A stretch of DNA of 64,000 nt from Astrocystis sublimbata. Taxonomy: Eukaryota; Ascomycota; Sordariomycetes; Xylariales; Xylariaceae. How positions within the stretch are numbered: position 1 is the stretch's first letter; the number at the start of each line of letters is the position of its first letter. The stretch is taken from positions 1 through 64,000 of the forward strand of contig JAJNNY010000056.1 in assembly GCA_022453515.1 (NCBI GenBank). Reading direction: 5' to 3'. Both the position numbers and the translations under genes were made by a program. Under the pieces are notes generated by a model. The model made no database searches. It was not told the origin of the DNA and saw only the letters and a list, made by a program, of their open reading frames with translations. Below, piece after piece: positions 31,981 to 43,562 of the stretch.

Positions 31981-33893
31981 CGTCAAGGACCACCAGCTCG
32001 TCTACTACTAGCTCGTCTACTACCAGCTCATCAACAACATCGTCAAGGACTACCAGCTCGTCTACTACCAGCTCGTCCACTACGCCATCAACAACATCAT
32101 CAAGGACTACTAGCTCGTCTACTACCAGCTCGTCAACAACATCGTCAAGAACTACTAGCTCGTCTACTACAAGCTCGTCCACTACGCCGTCGACAACAAC
32201 AACAACAACATCAAGGACTACTAGCTCGTCAACAACATCGTCAAGGACTACTAGCTCGTCTACTACAAGCTCATCAACAACATCGTCAAGAACTACTAGC
32301 TCGTCTACTACAAGCTCGTCCACTACGCCGTCGACAACAACAACAACAACATCAAGGACTACTAGCTCGTCAACAACATCGTCAAGGACTACTAGCTCGT
32401 CTACTACAAGCTCATCAACAACATCGTCAAGAACTACTAGCTCGTCTACTACCAGCTCATCAACAACATCGCCAAGGACTACTAGCTCCTCCACTACTAG
32501 CTCGTCTACTACACCATCAACAACAACAACATCATCAAGAACTACTAGCTCGTCTACTACGCCATCAACAACAACATCGTCAAGGACTACCAGCAGCTCG
32601 TCAACCACTACAGGAACGTCGTCTAGAACTAGCAGCTCGTCCACTACTCGCTCGTCTACTACACCATCAACAACAACATCGTCAACAACTACAAGCTCGT
32701 CAAGTACAGCTAGCCCCATATCAACCACTACTAGCAAATCGTCAACAACTACGAGCTTGTCAACAACAAGAACCTCGCCAACAACAAGCAGCTCGTCAAC
32801 TACAAGCAGCTCGTCAACTACAGCTAGCCCCATATCAACTACCACTAGCAAATCGTCCACCACAACTTCCACCTCGTCTACAACTAGCACGCCATGTCCG
32901 CATAGCACCTCATCTACGACTAGCTCTACAACCCGCACCCCATCAACGACTAGCACCTCATCTACAACTAGCACCAAATCGACAACAGGCACCTCATCAA
33001 CAACTAGCTCTACAACCCGCACCCCATCGACAACTAGCACTTCATCTACAACGAGCACCAAGTCGACAACAAGCACCTCATCTACAACTAGCACCAAATC
33101 GACAACAGGCACCTCATCAACAACTAGCTCTACAACCCGCACCCCATCGACAACTAGCACTTCATCTACAACTAGTACCAAATCGACACCTAGCACCTCA
33201 TCTACAACTACCACTCCATGTCCGCAGAGCACTTCATCTACAACTAGCTCTACCACTAGTACCTCGTCTAGAACAACAACAAGGTCTACAACTAGCAGTT
33301 CAAGCACTTCGTCAACTACCGCTAGTCCTATATCAACTACCACTAGTACCTCGTCCAAGACAACAACCAGCACTTCATCCACAAAAGGGTCTTCGTCTAC
33401 AACCACTACTAGTACCCCGTCCAAGACAACAACCAGCTCTTCATCCACAACAACCAACACCTCATCTACAAAAGGGACTTCGTCAACTACCACTAGCTCT
33501 ACGTTAACAACTAGAACTTCAACTACTAGCAAGCCATCAACTACCACTCCTACTACCAGCTTTACTACTGTCACTACTTCCACCACAAGCACTACTCCTC
33601 CGTATTATCCCACAACGAGTACAACTCCCATAACTACAACTTCCACCACTAGCACGACTCTTCCATACTACCCGACCACAGCCATAACGACAACCACCAC
33701 TTCAACGACGGCCCCTCCGTATTATCCCACATATTTCCCTTTGATCCCTGTTCGATTGGGCTCGTCCGAGAACTTCCCCAGACTGGCACCTCATTATCCT
33801 TCCCCAGTTAGTGGCAACAATGCCGGCGTCAACGTTGCGAAAATCAGCAGCTTGGTAATTCCCGCTGTCGTTATGATCCTCGTGCAGTTGTAA
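29655..33893 (+). CDS. Ser/Thr-rich GPI-anchored mucin-like cell-surface protein, frame-disturbed
   Basis: The start (29655) and the end (stop 33891-33893) are in the same frame, 1,412 codons apart. The N-terminus is signal-peptide-like (MRVNNIRAIGSLAFASLAW). A roughly 100-residue non-repetitive head with SQVPDWITVTWRVTN follows, then over 1,150 residues of Ser/Thr-rich tandem repeats. The end has three PPYYPT/LPYYPT motifs and a C-terminal GPI-type signal (SGNNAGVNVAKISSLVIP then a hydrophobic tail). Such proteins are heavily O-mannosylated, wall-linked and often adhesive. The main repeat is about 45 nt (RTTSSSTTSSSTTSS). I read the frame line by line from 30870 to 33893 and found no stop. 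However, one C is missing at about 30645, which brings a TGA at 30669, and one extra C at about 30867 restores the frame. As written, translation stops after 338 residues. Sequencing or assembly error in a repeat, a genuine paired indel, or an unrecognised intron are the options. Confidence 0.8.
31327..31368. repeat. (CAA)14 trinucleotide tract
   Basis: Fourteen uninterrupted CAA units, read as poly-Thr (ACA) in the coding frame, lie within the wall-protein repeat region. Confidence 0.95.
31921..31980. repeat. (CAA)20 trinucleotide tract
   Basis: Twenty uninterrupted CAA units, read as ACA (Thr) in frame, form the longest simple repeat of the window and a likely site of length variation between strains. 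Confidence 0.95.
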
Positions 33894-36800
33894 ATATCAA
33901 ATCAAGGGATTACAGTCTCTTCCTCCTAATGACCTGATGACCTGACGGCCCGACGGCCCGGAATCACAAGAAGGAAAACGACTCGGAGGAAGAGAGAAAA
34001 GAGAGAAAAAAGAGAAAAAAAAGAAAAGAGAGAGAGAGGGAGAGAAGACAAAGTGAATTTTGCACAAGTCACTCCAGATTTCAGCAAAGGGGTTGTTGCA
34101 CGACCTGCGAGTATGAATAGACGAAGAGACGAAATCGACAAGAAACGTTCTACGAGTGTGGTCCCACTCAGCGACCAACAACGCCTGCGTTGGAAGAGGG
34201 AACAATAACAGAAGCGAAAACGACGGATAGAGCTAGGCAACGAGAAATGAGGACCTATGAGCAATGAAAGCAACGACAATGAGTCATCAAAAGATTATAC
34301 TCTGCATACACGACCCTCGAATTCACCACCTAGCGGATAATCAACGAGCAACAAAAACGCGACAAACAACATATATCGGTAACGAACAGGTAACGAATAA
34401 TGAATCCACGAAAACGACGAGTTCGGGGAGAAGGGACAACAAAGAGGAAAGCAACAAGAATACATTGGAAAACAAACAGTTTCACACATTCTCCCGTCTT
34501 CACTCAGGTTTCAATGTCATTCTTGTACCAATTAGCGAAACGAGGGAAGAAGAAAGACTGCGGACCTATAAACGACCTCGGAGCACACACAAAGACTGAT
34601 CCTAGTCACGGCCAGTCAACTGCCTAGGCCGGTTGGTCTATCTCAAGAACCTAGGGGCCCTTTGAAGTCTGTGTCTGGAATTGACAACCCCGGCGTGCTT
34701 GAGATCTTGGAGCCTAGGTGCTCTTGCGATATTTGGAGTGTACGTCTTCGATGTATGCAAAGGGGTTTAAGGATCTGCAGTTCTAGGTGTCTATTGACCT
34801 GGGTGATAATTAATAAGTAATAATTGAGTACAAATTGAACACGATTGAATGTGAGCAGGACCGACGTCTAGCTTTGGACATTGTGTGATTCGCTTGTAGC
34901 CCAGTTCCATAATCCTTATATCGTAGAAATGAAAGTAAGCAATAGTACCTAAGCCTTACAACTTCAATTAACTTCATGCTGCATAATCTTGCCATTTGAG
35001 ACCATTGTAACCGTTTAGGATGTCCGTGTCTCGTCCCAATCGCAGAGCTGGACACTGGTCCCAAATTACTTGTGTCGAAAAACGTGACTCTGACCTTGTA
35101 GACTAGGAGGATGTAGGGAAGTAGCGATTTAGACGCAGGAAATGCATCGGCAAGGGTAGTTGGTAGTTGGTAGTCAAGAGAAGACCGCAAGCTGAAATGT
35201 CGCCATGGAAACCGATTTGCTATTGAAAGAAGAACGAGCTCAGAAGGTACATAGGCGTAAACTTAGGATACATAGTAGTCAGTGTGATTTTACCCCCTCG
35301 AACTAGCCAATGTCAGATCAATTCAAGTTCCCAACGGAGCTGTGCGAGATGCTGCGTTGAAACCGGGAATGGCCGGGATATCTGTTGCACGCCACGACGC
35401 TTGATATCGCCACAGGGTCATTGATTTTCAGTCAATAGATAAAACCCTCCAGCTTCTCAGTCACGATATTGGCGCACGGACAAGCAAGGTCCTCAAAGAC
35501 GGAGTCGGGGTAGTTCTACTCATACATGGTCCAAGCCCGCTGATGCCGATGCCGACTCCGACCCCGACCCCGACAATAATAGTAGAGGCCGTTACATTTT
35601 CATGGTCGGGCTTGCGAATAACAGCGACTGCTCGGTGGACGGGGGTATAGTCGTACTAAAGCCGATCTACAAGCATACCAGCAAAAGATCCCACGCAAGG
35701 AGAGTGAGTACTTGCGGAAGAATCCGATCGAGGGACCGCGGGGAAGGAAAGGTGCTCGCTGTAGTTGGCTAGCCTTCACTTGAACCTAGATGAATGATGC
35801 TATGATTGTCGTGTCTGGTAAGTACCTAGTGAATGGTAAAAAGGGGGACGGACGTATGTCCTACGTACGTATCTCCGCTTTCCCCTCACATGAACTTCAT
35901 ATCCATAGGTACTTAAGTGTATATGCACCATGGCGGCAATCCAGTAGTCTTATTTTTCTTTCGATCAATCACTGATACTAAGCTGTATAGGACAACCCGA
36001 GTCAAAGATCAGACGTGCAATAGACATTAGATAGTGAGCTGCACCCGCATACACGTTCTTCAGCTACGCATTCTTCCAGCAACTTTCTTCTTAAAAAAAT
36101 AAATGAGGGCCTCAATGGCGGCAACGGCGTCCGGGACCTGAATGTTCGAGGGGGTATTGATATCCCTCCGTACTACGAATCCGGTCATGGCTTTGGGATT
36201 GATCAGGCCATTCACGATAGGACTTACAACCATGCGCCCGTTGAATTAGCCACCCAGATGCTGGCATCTTGAAGGGCTTGTGCCAACCAGTACATACTGC
36301 ACGAGGGAGACGTAAGAAGCTTGACGCGCGAGCATCAAGGGATATAGTGATGTGTAGATTCATTGATTTCACCTATTGATTGATCTCATCGCCTGAATCC
36401 CCTCGTATTCGCACAGGATGAGTGAATTTGGGTGGCGTCATATTTCTGAATATCCGCCCGACCGCAAGATGGGGAAAGATGATGCAGAGCACATGAGCAC
36501 CACACAATTGTTGGGGCCGTTTGCGTGAGCAAGGTACACTACAGTGACAGCTCCAGTAGGTATTATGATAAGGAGGCATGGGTAGTACTTTCGATGCTGT
36601 ACGCGTCCTCACTACAAATCCGATGTCAGCCACCGACATGACGCATCAGTAGAGCCCTACTTCCCACCCCGAATCGCCTTACCTACCTCCCTACCTAGCT
36701 CCCAGTGCGCCTCTCCCCTCCAACGCCGGATCTCATGATGTTAACCCTCCCCTCGAACGTAGTGGTATATCGTCGTATCGAGTGTTCATGTTTCGATATA

Positions 36801-36916
36801 ACGTAATGCATATAGTGTCCTCTCGCCTTACCATGCTGTCGAGCGAACTCAGACATGATATGAATCGTCCTACATTGTGAGGCGTGGGTTTGTGCAACAA
36901 TCTATGGCCGGGGACA
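33894..36916. other. Intergenic 3 kb between convergent genes
   Basis: This separates the 3' ends of the wall-protein gene (+) and the deubiquitinase gene (-). It starts with a 63-base pure-purine tract (33986-34048) and an A-rich zone to about 34600. A short CCGAC-type hexamer run occurs at about 35540-35572. ORFs of up to 126 codons occur on both strands but show no conserved domain. Confidence 0.5.
33986..34048. repeat. 63-base polypurine tract (A/G only)
   Basis: Not one pyrimidine occurs in 63 bases on the plus strand, starting about 90 bases after the wall-protein stop codon. Mixed GA and A-run composition. It could lie in the 3' untranslated region or mark the transcript end. Confidence 0.95.
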
Positions 36917-39900
36917 TCAAATCTTTTGATAGAACAAAAGATAAGCGACCTTGTTGTCCTTGACACTGTCCTTGAGTGACTTGTTCTTTGCCGGTGCCGT
37001 CTGACCTGAGCCGTTGGTGTTTGCTACGGAGCTCCATTTCTTCGCACCGGTACTGGCAGAGCCAACTTTGTTCCAACCATCCTCATCACCTCCATCTTCT
37101 TGGTTGATGCCCTCGAACCTGTTCCCAGTAGCGGGGCCGATAACACTGTGCTTCTGGTCAACCCATGTTGACTTAGATGCGCTCCCATCTGCGCTGCTTT
37201 CTGCTACATCTTCACTTCGGATGCGACGGATCACGGTATCATCCACACGTATCCATTCTCGTCCGTCCTGACGCCGAAGATCTACAGTGTAGTGGCCGCC
37301 GCTTGCGGATTTGCCATGATGGTAGACTGCTGCGGTCAGTCTGTATTTGAGACCCCCAACCCCTTCGTTCTGTAGCGCAACTCTTTTCGTTGACGAGAAC
37401 ATTTCCTTTGGGAGCTCCAGCTCAAGGGGGTAGTCGATATTTTTCCAAAGCTTCCCCGTGCTGTTCTCGCTAGCGTTGTAACTGAAACGTTTCAGATGTA
37501 AAATGAGAACTGGCGGCACCGACTCAATTAGGACCTGCTTCGTTGTGGGTTTTGCATCCGGGCGAGGTGAGCCAAAGTCCCCAATCAACTTTTCAGACCG
37601 AGTTAGGTGTTTCAAGGCGTCCACAATGTTAGTCACATGTGCATCTCCGATGTCCAACTGCAGAGGTTGATAAGACTCGAATGTGACCGAGTCTGTAAGT
37701 CCTGGAACCCTCAAGGTTGATCTTAGTTGCCCGCTGAAGACTTTGCTGATTGGAGATGACGCCGTCACGCCGGACGAGCGAGTAACCGCAGCTCGTTGTT
37801 TACGGCCAACCTCTAGCCAGTCGTTACTATCGGCTGTCTGATCTAGGGCAGAGGTCCCGTTAGAGGTGATAGAGGAATTGATGCCTGCAGAAGACTCGGC
37901 GAGTTGGCGCATGACATGAGTACACTCATTATCCAAGGCTTGTAGGAGGAAACCGAGAAACTCCTCAGCATCTTGTTGATGGCCACGCTACAAATTTCTG
38001 GTAAGTACAGCCTTGGGACAGGCTTGAAGTCGAACGAACATACCTGCATGGATGCGAACGTTGGCAGTCGCTTCATCGCGTCGTACACAATCTCCGGAAT
38101 GAACGCATCCCCGTACTGCTCCAATTCCTCGTTCCTCAATCGTTTCCGGAGTTGATCTTCTGAAGCGGCAGAGTGCATCACCTTGTACTCGCGTAGAAAT
38201 ATAATCCTGCCGTAGCCATTAACAACAGCCACAACACATACCGTAGACTTGTCGACATGCTTACATTGCATCAATCAGTGGAGTCTCGCTTTTGAAACTA
38301 TGCGAAGCCGCCTGGCTTAGGTGGTCTAAGAAATCATAAAATGGGGTACAGAAAATCAATGCTTGAAGAACCTGGAATTTTTGGTTAGTCGACTATAATG
38401 ACAGGGATCATGTTGGACTCACGGAATTCATATAACACATATTGCCAGTGTTGACCAACCCCCTGGGCTCGATAAATGCTATTTTATGACCACTGGTAAA
38501 TTGGTAGTCTCGTAAAGCCTCGGCCAGAGAGCTCGTGTTGGACTTTGCAAAGCTTCCCGGGCCAGCGAGGCCATTGCCTGCGGCGGTCGGATCAGAAGCT
38601 GGCATGCCAGACGCTGTGGCACCGAATCCAGTATTCACGGCCCCTTCTGGACGTGTGACGGAATGGCCTTTATTCTGGAACAAGTTGCTCCAGAGCTTTG
38701 GGCCAGATTTCACGGGCTGGGCAGCAACAGGCTCGGCGATTGAAGACGCCTGACCATCCTCGGCGGATTGTTGGGGAGCACCGTGCGAAGAAACAGATGT
38801 GGACGAGGTCTCCGTGGTGGCTGTAGGAGTCCTGGTCTCTTTCGGACTCATCTTGGGCAAAATAGGGACAATAGGGATTGCTGGCACAGCTGCGCGTGCG
38901 GCGGTGGACCTATTTGTCTCGGCGGATGATGAAGTGGTGGAAGGCGTATAAGCTGGCGTTGAAGAAGCAGAAGCGGAGTGCACATGCTCCGCCTGAGGCG
39001 AGTCTATAGCCGATGTGTTCAACGTCGAATCGGCACTGGGAGCATTGCCACCGGGTTTTCCACGCGGGGTGTCGGGAGCGGTTGGATCATCAGGGGATGG
39101 GGTTTGCGCTTTCTCGCCGAGGCCTTCGGCATTATAGTTGTTTTGAGGCAATTCCACGGACTTTGTGACACTCAGTCTCCGCCTCCTCCGCCTCAACTTG
39201 GAGGCCCGGAAGGGAAAGCTTTCATCGGGGTGCGAGAACCAAGGCAGCTAGATGGTGAAGAGTTTAGCTTGTGCGTAGCCGCGCTGTGTTCCTGGCTATG
39301 CCGACTTACAGGGTATTTGAAGGGACGAGGAGCGGGGGCCTCGGTATGAGCCGGGGGGAGGGAAGCGGTTGTCTGAGGCTGGGGCGCCACTGGTGACAAT
39401 GGGGCGGCGGCAGCCTGAGACGAGTGAACTGATGTCGGGGTGTGAGGAGCAGCAGCTGCTGGCGGAGGCGGCGGCGGCGTAGACAAGGCGGGCGAAGGCT
39501 GCTGTGGATGAGGGCGAGCATATGGCGAAGGATGAGATTGCATGCTACTGGAGACTATGGGCGGATAAGTCTGGTGGATAGGCTGGGGAGGAGACCGCTG
39601 CTGCTGCTGCTGCTGTTGGTGGTGGTAGGAGTTGTAGGAAGGCATATAGGCGGCGGGGCTGTGCATCTGGGCGGTGGTCTGGTAGTGATGGGACATCTGC
39701 TGAGGGGGATAGTACGAGTTGGCGTAGGCGTTCATGTGGCTGTAGGGGTACATGACGGCGGGCGACTGCTGATAGCTGTGATGTTGGGCCTGGTGGTGCG
39801 GTTGGTGCTGGTGCTGGTGCTGGTGAGCTGGATGGACGGCGTACGAAAGCGGCGGCGGCGCCCTACGCCGCCCTTGATTCATGCCGTGACCCGAGGCGGC

Positions 39901-39954
39901 TCCCGATACGACCCCGGGCATGGGCTGCCCAGCCGGCAGATGAGTACCGTTCAT
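36917..39954 (-). CDS. ubp3: Ubiquitin carboxyl-terminal hydrolase, Ubp3/USP10 type
   Basis: Cysteine protease that removes ubiquitin; yeast Ubp3 with its cofactor Bre5 acts in vesicle transport, ribophagy and stress responses. Five exons in transcript order (39954-39310, 39247-38423, 38371-38265, 38206-38044, 37987-36917) give 936 residues. All introns are GT-AG, 51-62 nt, and phase-consistent. Residues 1-215 are Gln/Pro/His/Tyr-rich with a Q7 run. Residues 216-470 are Ser/Thr/Pro-rich. The catalytic domain starts at GLVNTGNMCYMNS with Cys486 as nucleophile, followed by SFKSETPLIDAM, YGDAFIPEIVYDAMKRLP and RGHQQDAEEFLGFLL. It then has SVPPVLILHLKRFSYN and the His box SGGHYTVDL (His812), followed by WIRVDDTVI (the catalytic Asp pair region). 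The C-terminal YLLFYQK closes the fold. A poorly conserved insertion separates the two halves (about residues 590-680). Upstream of it lies the Sae2/CtIP gene, same strand. Confidence 0.92.
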
Positions 39955-41125
39955 CGTGCCGGCGTGGGGGGAACGAGGCAGTGGTTATCCCACTGCGTGC
40001 GCGGCCGGCCCACGATGGTTGGCTCGGCTGCGCTTCGTCGTGGCGGCTGGTGGCCACGCGACCGTGCTGCTCGTCCGTGGCTGCTCGCCAGCTGCGTCGG
40101 CTGGCTTGAGGTTTGGGTCGCTGGTGTCGGCGCGATGCGTGTTCGGCTTCGTTTTCGTCTTCGTTGGCTCGGGCCACAGTCGAGTCGACCTCACGAGCTA
40201 CGAGCTACGAGCTCCGAATTGAGTGCCGCAACCCGCGACCAACGCAGGGCGTGCTGGGATGGGCTGGGCGAGGCTGGCCAGGAGAAGACAGCACGAACAA
40301 GCAGGAACAAGCACGGGGGGTGGAGGGCCGGCAATGGCGGACGCGTCTCTGCCTCTTGGTCCGCTCTGTCGGAGTGTTGGCTTTCGGGGACCTGGACGAT
40401 GTGTTGATCTCCAAGTTTTCAGCCTTAATCCTTCCCCAGAAGTTGCAGGGTCTGACCTCAGAGTCTGGGATCCAAGCCACACCTACTAGGTACCTTAGGT
40501 ACCTCGCCTAGGTACTTACCTAGGTACATACCTACCAGGGGCAGGTACTACTATAGGAGGTGCCTACCTAGGTACCTAGGTGCCTACCTAAGGTAAACAC
40601 CCTCGGCACCTTCAACACTCACTCCTGCGCCACAACTGGGCCCGTCCGTGCAAGTCAACACATGTAGGTAGGTGCTTGGCCTGGTGACTGGAGGCCACTG
40701 TTGACTCGTCCATCAACAAATATGTTTTATGCTGTTTCGTGCGATACATCTACTGGGCACTTTATCCGACATCATACGTGACATGTTTGCCATTGGCTGG
40801 CTTCTAAGCTACCTAATATTTCAGGTGAGGCTCTTGTTTGTATGCAAGTACCTTCGCTGCAGGACCCAAGCATGCAAGCTAAGCCAGGCAAATCCAGCAG
40901 CGCCCTCTTGATTTTCCCGCTTTTTTCTCACTTTGCGTCGAGTTGTCCGAAATCATGTCGCATCCGTGCTGCTTCCGTGACTTTTATTGCATTCTGGTGA
41001 CTGTTGGTCCTGCAAATGTGCCGCTCTTCCTTCGTTAGAATGCGGACGCTGGGGTTGAACCACCACATGTTCCACGCCCTAAACCGGATGGAATCATAGA
41101 AGCCAAAAACCCAGGCTTGAACTCT
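39955..41125. other. Intergenic, promoter of the deubiquitinase gene
   Basis: This 1.2 kb lies between two minus-strand genes. GC-rich leader (39955-40400), then a dense TACCTAGGTA-type cluster (40481-40600) and an ordinary 3' flank of the Sae2/CtIP gene. Open frames of up to 321 codons over 39442-40407 are antisense shadows of low-complexity coding sequence and its leader. Confidence 0.6.
40481..40600. repeat. Cluster of TACCTAGGTA-type palindromic tetramers
   Basis: At least six CCTAGGTA or CCTTAGGTACC units in 120 bases, several forming perfect palindromes, about 0.55 kb upstream of the deubiquitinase start codon. This is the densest cluster in the window. Confidence 0.9.
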
Positions 41126-43562
41126 TTACTCGTCTCGAAACATCCACACTCCTCCGGGCCGCATGGCCTCTCTATACCGTTGCTCGATGACCTCTTGTTC
41201 TTGTTCAGCTGCCTCCTTGCTGTACTCTGCACCCTCTTGTGTGCTCGGGAAGTCTGCCCTCCAGAAACCTGGTGGCGTCGTCATCCGGGCAAAACGGTGA
41301 CGGTGTTTTCCGGCTGCGTTGGCTAACTCCCTGATCTTGGCCTCGACCCAGAGTGTTTCCTTCTCCTCTTTCGACATGGTAGAAAGCCGATGACAATCGT
41401 CGCCGAGATATGATTCCAAGAGCGTCTGAAATTCGTGTGGCCGAATACCCGGTCGATAGGAATGAGCCAAGGCCCGGAACTTGTGACCACAGCAGTTCTC
41501 CTGAACGCAGCCTTGGAGACAAGCTCGATCTTCTTTCCGACGGACAACGTCGGTAAAGGCGTAGTCGTAGCCTCCATTCGCGTCGGGGTTGATCTTGAAG
41601 TCCTCGAGACGGATTTGTTCCTTGGGCAGTTGTCGCAGAGTCGGCGCTCCGATCTTTCCTCTTTTCGCCTTGGCAACTGATGCAGCCTTATTGTAGTTTT
41701 GCTCTACGGATGAGGAGGCTGGCCTGTGGCTGGCATTATTCACATCTTCCTTTGGGGCGAGATCCCAGCTCCCCCGTCCGTCTTTATCAAAAGGAAGCTC
41801 TCGTCTTATGGGTGGATCGAAATAGCTATTGGATGATTGTGTGTCCTCGACTAGCAGCTCGGATCGCACTGCTTTAGTCGCGGGCGAAGGCGTGTTGAGC
41901 AACTGATCCAAAGCGCCGACTTTGAGTATTCCTTTGCTATAGGAAGGATCTAGGTTCTCATTTTGGTAGCCATCCTCAGCGAGACTTGCGATGCCGTGTA
42001 ATCGTGTTGGGGCTCTCTTGTCTCTGCTGACTGAAGCTAGATTCGACTTCGGCCTCAGGATTTGATTGTTATTTAGCGGTTGCAGAGCGGGGCCGGTATT
42101 AGCTTGGACTCCGGCTCGAATAGCAGGGACTTTGTCCTTGCTGCCAATATGGTTTGTCGATGGCTGGATAGCCCCTTCGATATCGCCAATATAACGCGCG
42201 GTACGAGTATCGTGCTGATATCTCGCGTGCTTCCTGGGAGTTTCTACTGTGCGAAGCTCGGTATCAAAGTCCATGCTTTCATGAGGAGCAAAGCGGCGAC
42301 GCTCACTAGCACTCCGAGGCTCAGGACTGTGCTCTAATTTGATCCTTGTTGAGGGTGTTATGCGACTTCCATCACGGTCGGCAATTTTCCGCTTTCGTAC
42401 ACAACGTTCTGATACCACGACTGGTGTGTCCGAGGACGGCTCAGGTTTAACTTTTAACGGTTCCTCTGCAGCGTCGCGGGAAGTGGGCAAGGGAGGTAGG
42501 CAAGGCGGTGTTTCGTCAATCTCCTGGACATGGTGGGCGTGCTGTTGTGGAGTCAAGCATCGGCGATCAAGTCCGACCATATCACGAGATTGCGAGCGTG
42601 GTCCAGCTTTCCTGTTGTGAGTCGCATTAAATAAAGTCTTTTGTTGTTGCTGAGGAGTCGCCAGCAAAAGTTGTCCTTCTCTGCCAGGCTGCTCGGCTTG
42701 CCCGAACTGGATAGGGGCTAGAGTAGTTGGATCTGCTGCCACTTCCTCATCTCCAGTATCTGATGAAAAGCTCAAATTCAAGGACGCTGGAGGGATGGCA
42801 GCTAGTTTGGCCTCGAGCTTCTTGATTATTCGCCCGCGTTGTAAGGATTGTGCTTCGAGTTGAGTTGCCTGGTTAACCCATTGCTTTGCTAGATTCATTT
42901 GTTTACGAGCGAGCTCGTTTGACTTGTGTAGTGCGGCCTGGGTATCGAGGAGTCTGTCATAAAGTTTGTCGTTGTTCCTTTTTAAGCGCCGCAAGGCTTC
43001 CTTCGAGCGCGAAAACTCGGCCTTTAGCTCTGGAACAGTCAAAGCTTCGACATTGTCATCGACATCGCCATCGCCATCGCCATCGCCAGTGGCAGTGCGC
43101 TCTGGGCTGGTCTGGTTTGTAGAATTGTTCGCAGATGGGGTTCGATGCTCTGTCTCAAGATCCGTATGGCTGCGTGCACCAATTCGTTCGCCACTTGCAT
43201 CTCCGAGAGCTTTGATCTCGTCTTTCAGGGCTGCATTTTCGCCCTCCAAGCGCCGCACTTGTGAGGCTAATGGTCTGAGGGTCTCTATCTCAGCAACAAG
43301 GCTTGCTTTATCTTGGCTGTATGATTCAAAGTCTACAAACTCGGGGAGGTCAGTACTCAAACCAGCAGGCCCCGTTGGGAACATCTATTTTGCCGTTGTA
43401 TGTTGTACCTGTCTTGAAATTGCTGTTGATCCGGTCATACGTATTGCCGAGAGCTTCCAACAGAATTGGTCTACCAACAGTCTCGAACCAGTTCGTTATA
43501 TCGCCTGTGGGCGTCGTCGTCGACGTCAGTTCCTTGGGCGCGTTCATTTTCCCGCTACCCAT
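41126..43562 (-). CDS. sae2: Sae2/Ctp1/CtIP-type DNA double-strand-break resection factor
   Basis: Cofactor of the Mre11-Rad50 nuclease that starts resection of broken DNA ends. Two exons (43562-43409 and 43332-41126) give 786 residues. The intron (43333-43408) has donor GTACAA, a TACTGAC branch and a TTGTAG acceptor; it joins T-G|AC-F-E-S and keeps the frame. A second Met at 43547 has the better context. The N-terminus (ITNWFETVGRPILLEALGNTYDRI) matches the oligomerisation helix of this family. Coiled coil follows (DKASLVAEIETLRPLASQVRRLEGENAALK and about residues 150-230). The middle is disordered with scattered SQ/TP sites. The C-terminal Sae2/CtIP domain is clear: LEDFKINPDANGGYDYAF, a C656-x-x-G-C motif region with a following CCGHKF, HRHRFARMTTPPGFW (the RHR motif, about 728-731) and WRADFPSTQE. 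A hexanucleotide tract encodes Gly-Asp repeats near residue 120. Confidence 0.92.
43064..43087. repeat. (ATCGCC)4 coding hexanucleotide repeat
   Basis: Four copies of a hexamer inside the Sae2/CtIP gene, read on the minus strand as alternating Gly-Asp. It is in a disordered part just after the first coiled coil, so length changes would be tolerated. Confidence 0.9.

Larger units (their letters stand above)
30870..32600. repeat. 45-nt coding minisatellite array
   Basis: Tandem and higher-order repetition of AGGACTACTAGCTCGTC-type blocks alternating with TCAACAACATCGTCA and with ACGCCGTCGACAAC plus CAA spacers. Units vary by multiples of three bases, so the frame is kept throughout. Near-identical blocks recur (for example 31083-31230 against 32170-32360), indicating recent unequal crossing-over or gene conversion. 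Confidence 0.9.

Noticed and set aside
39442..40407. 321-codon plus-strand frame over the deubiquitinase leader
   Set aside because: It is antisense to the Gln/Pro/His-rich first exon and its GC-rich 5' flank; strongly Arg/Gly-rich, without a domain.
43333..43408. Single-exon Sae2/CtIP starting at an ATG at 43384
   Set aside because: That start loses the conserved N-terminal helix WFETVGRPILLEAL; an intron with good branch and acceptor restores it in frame.
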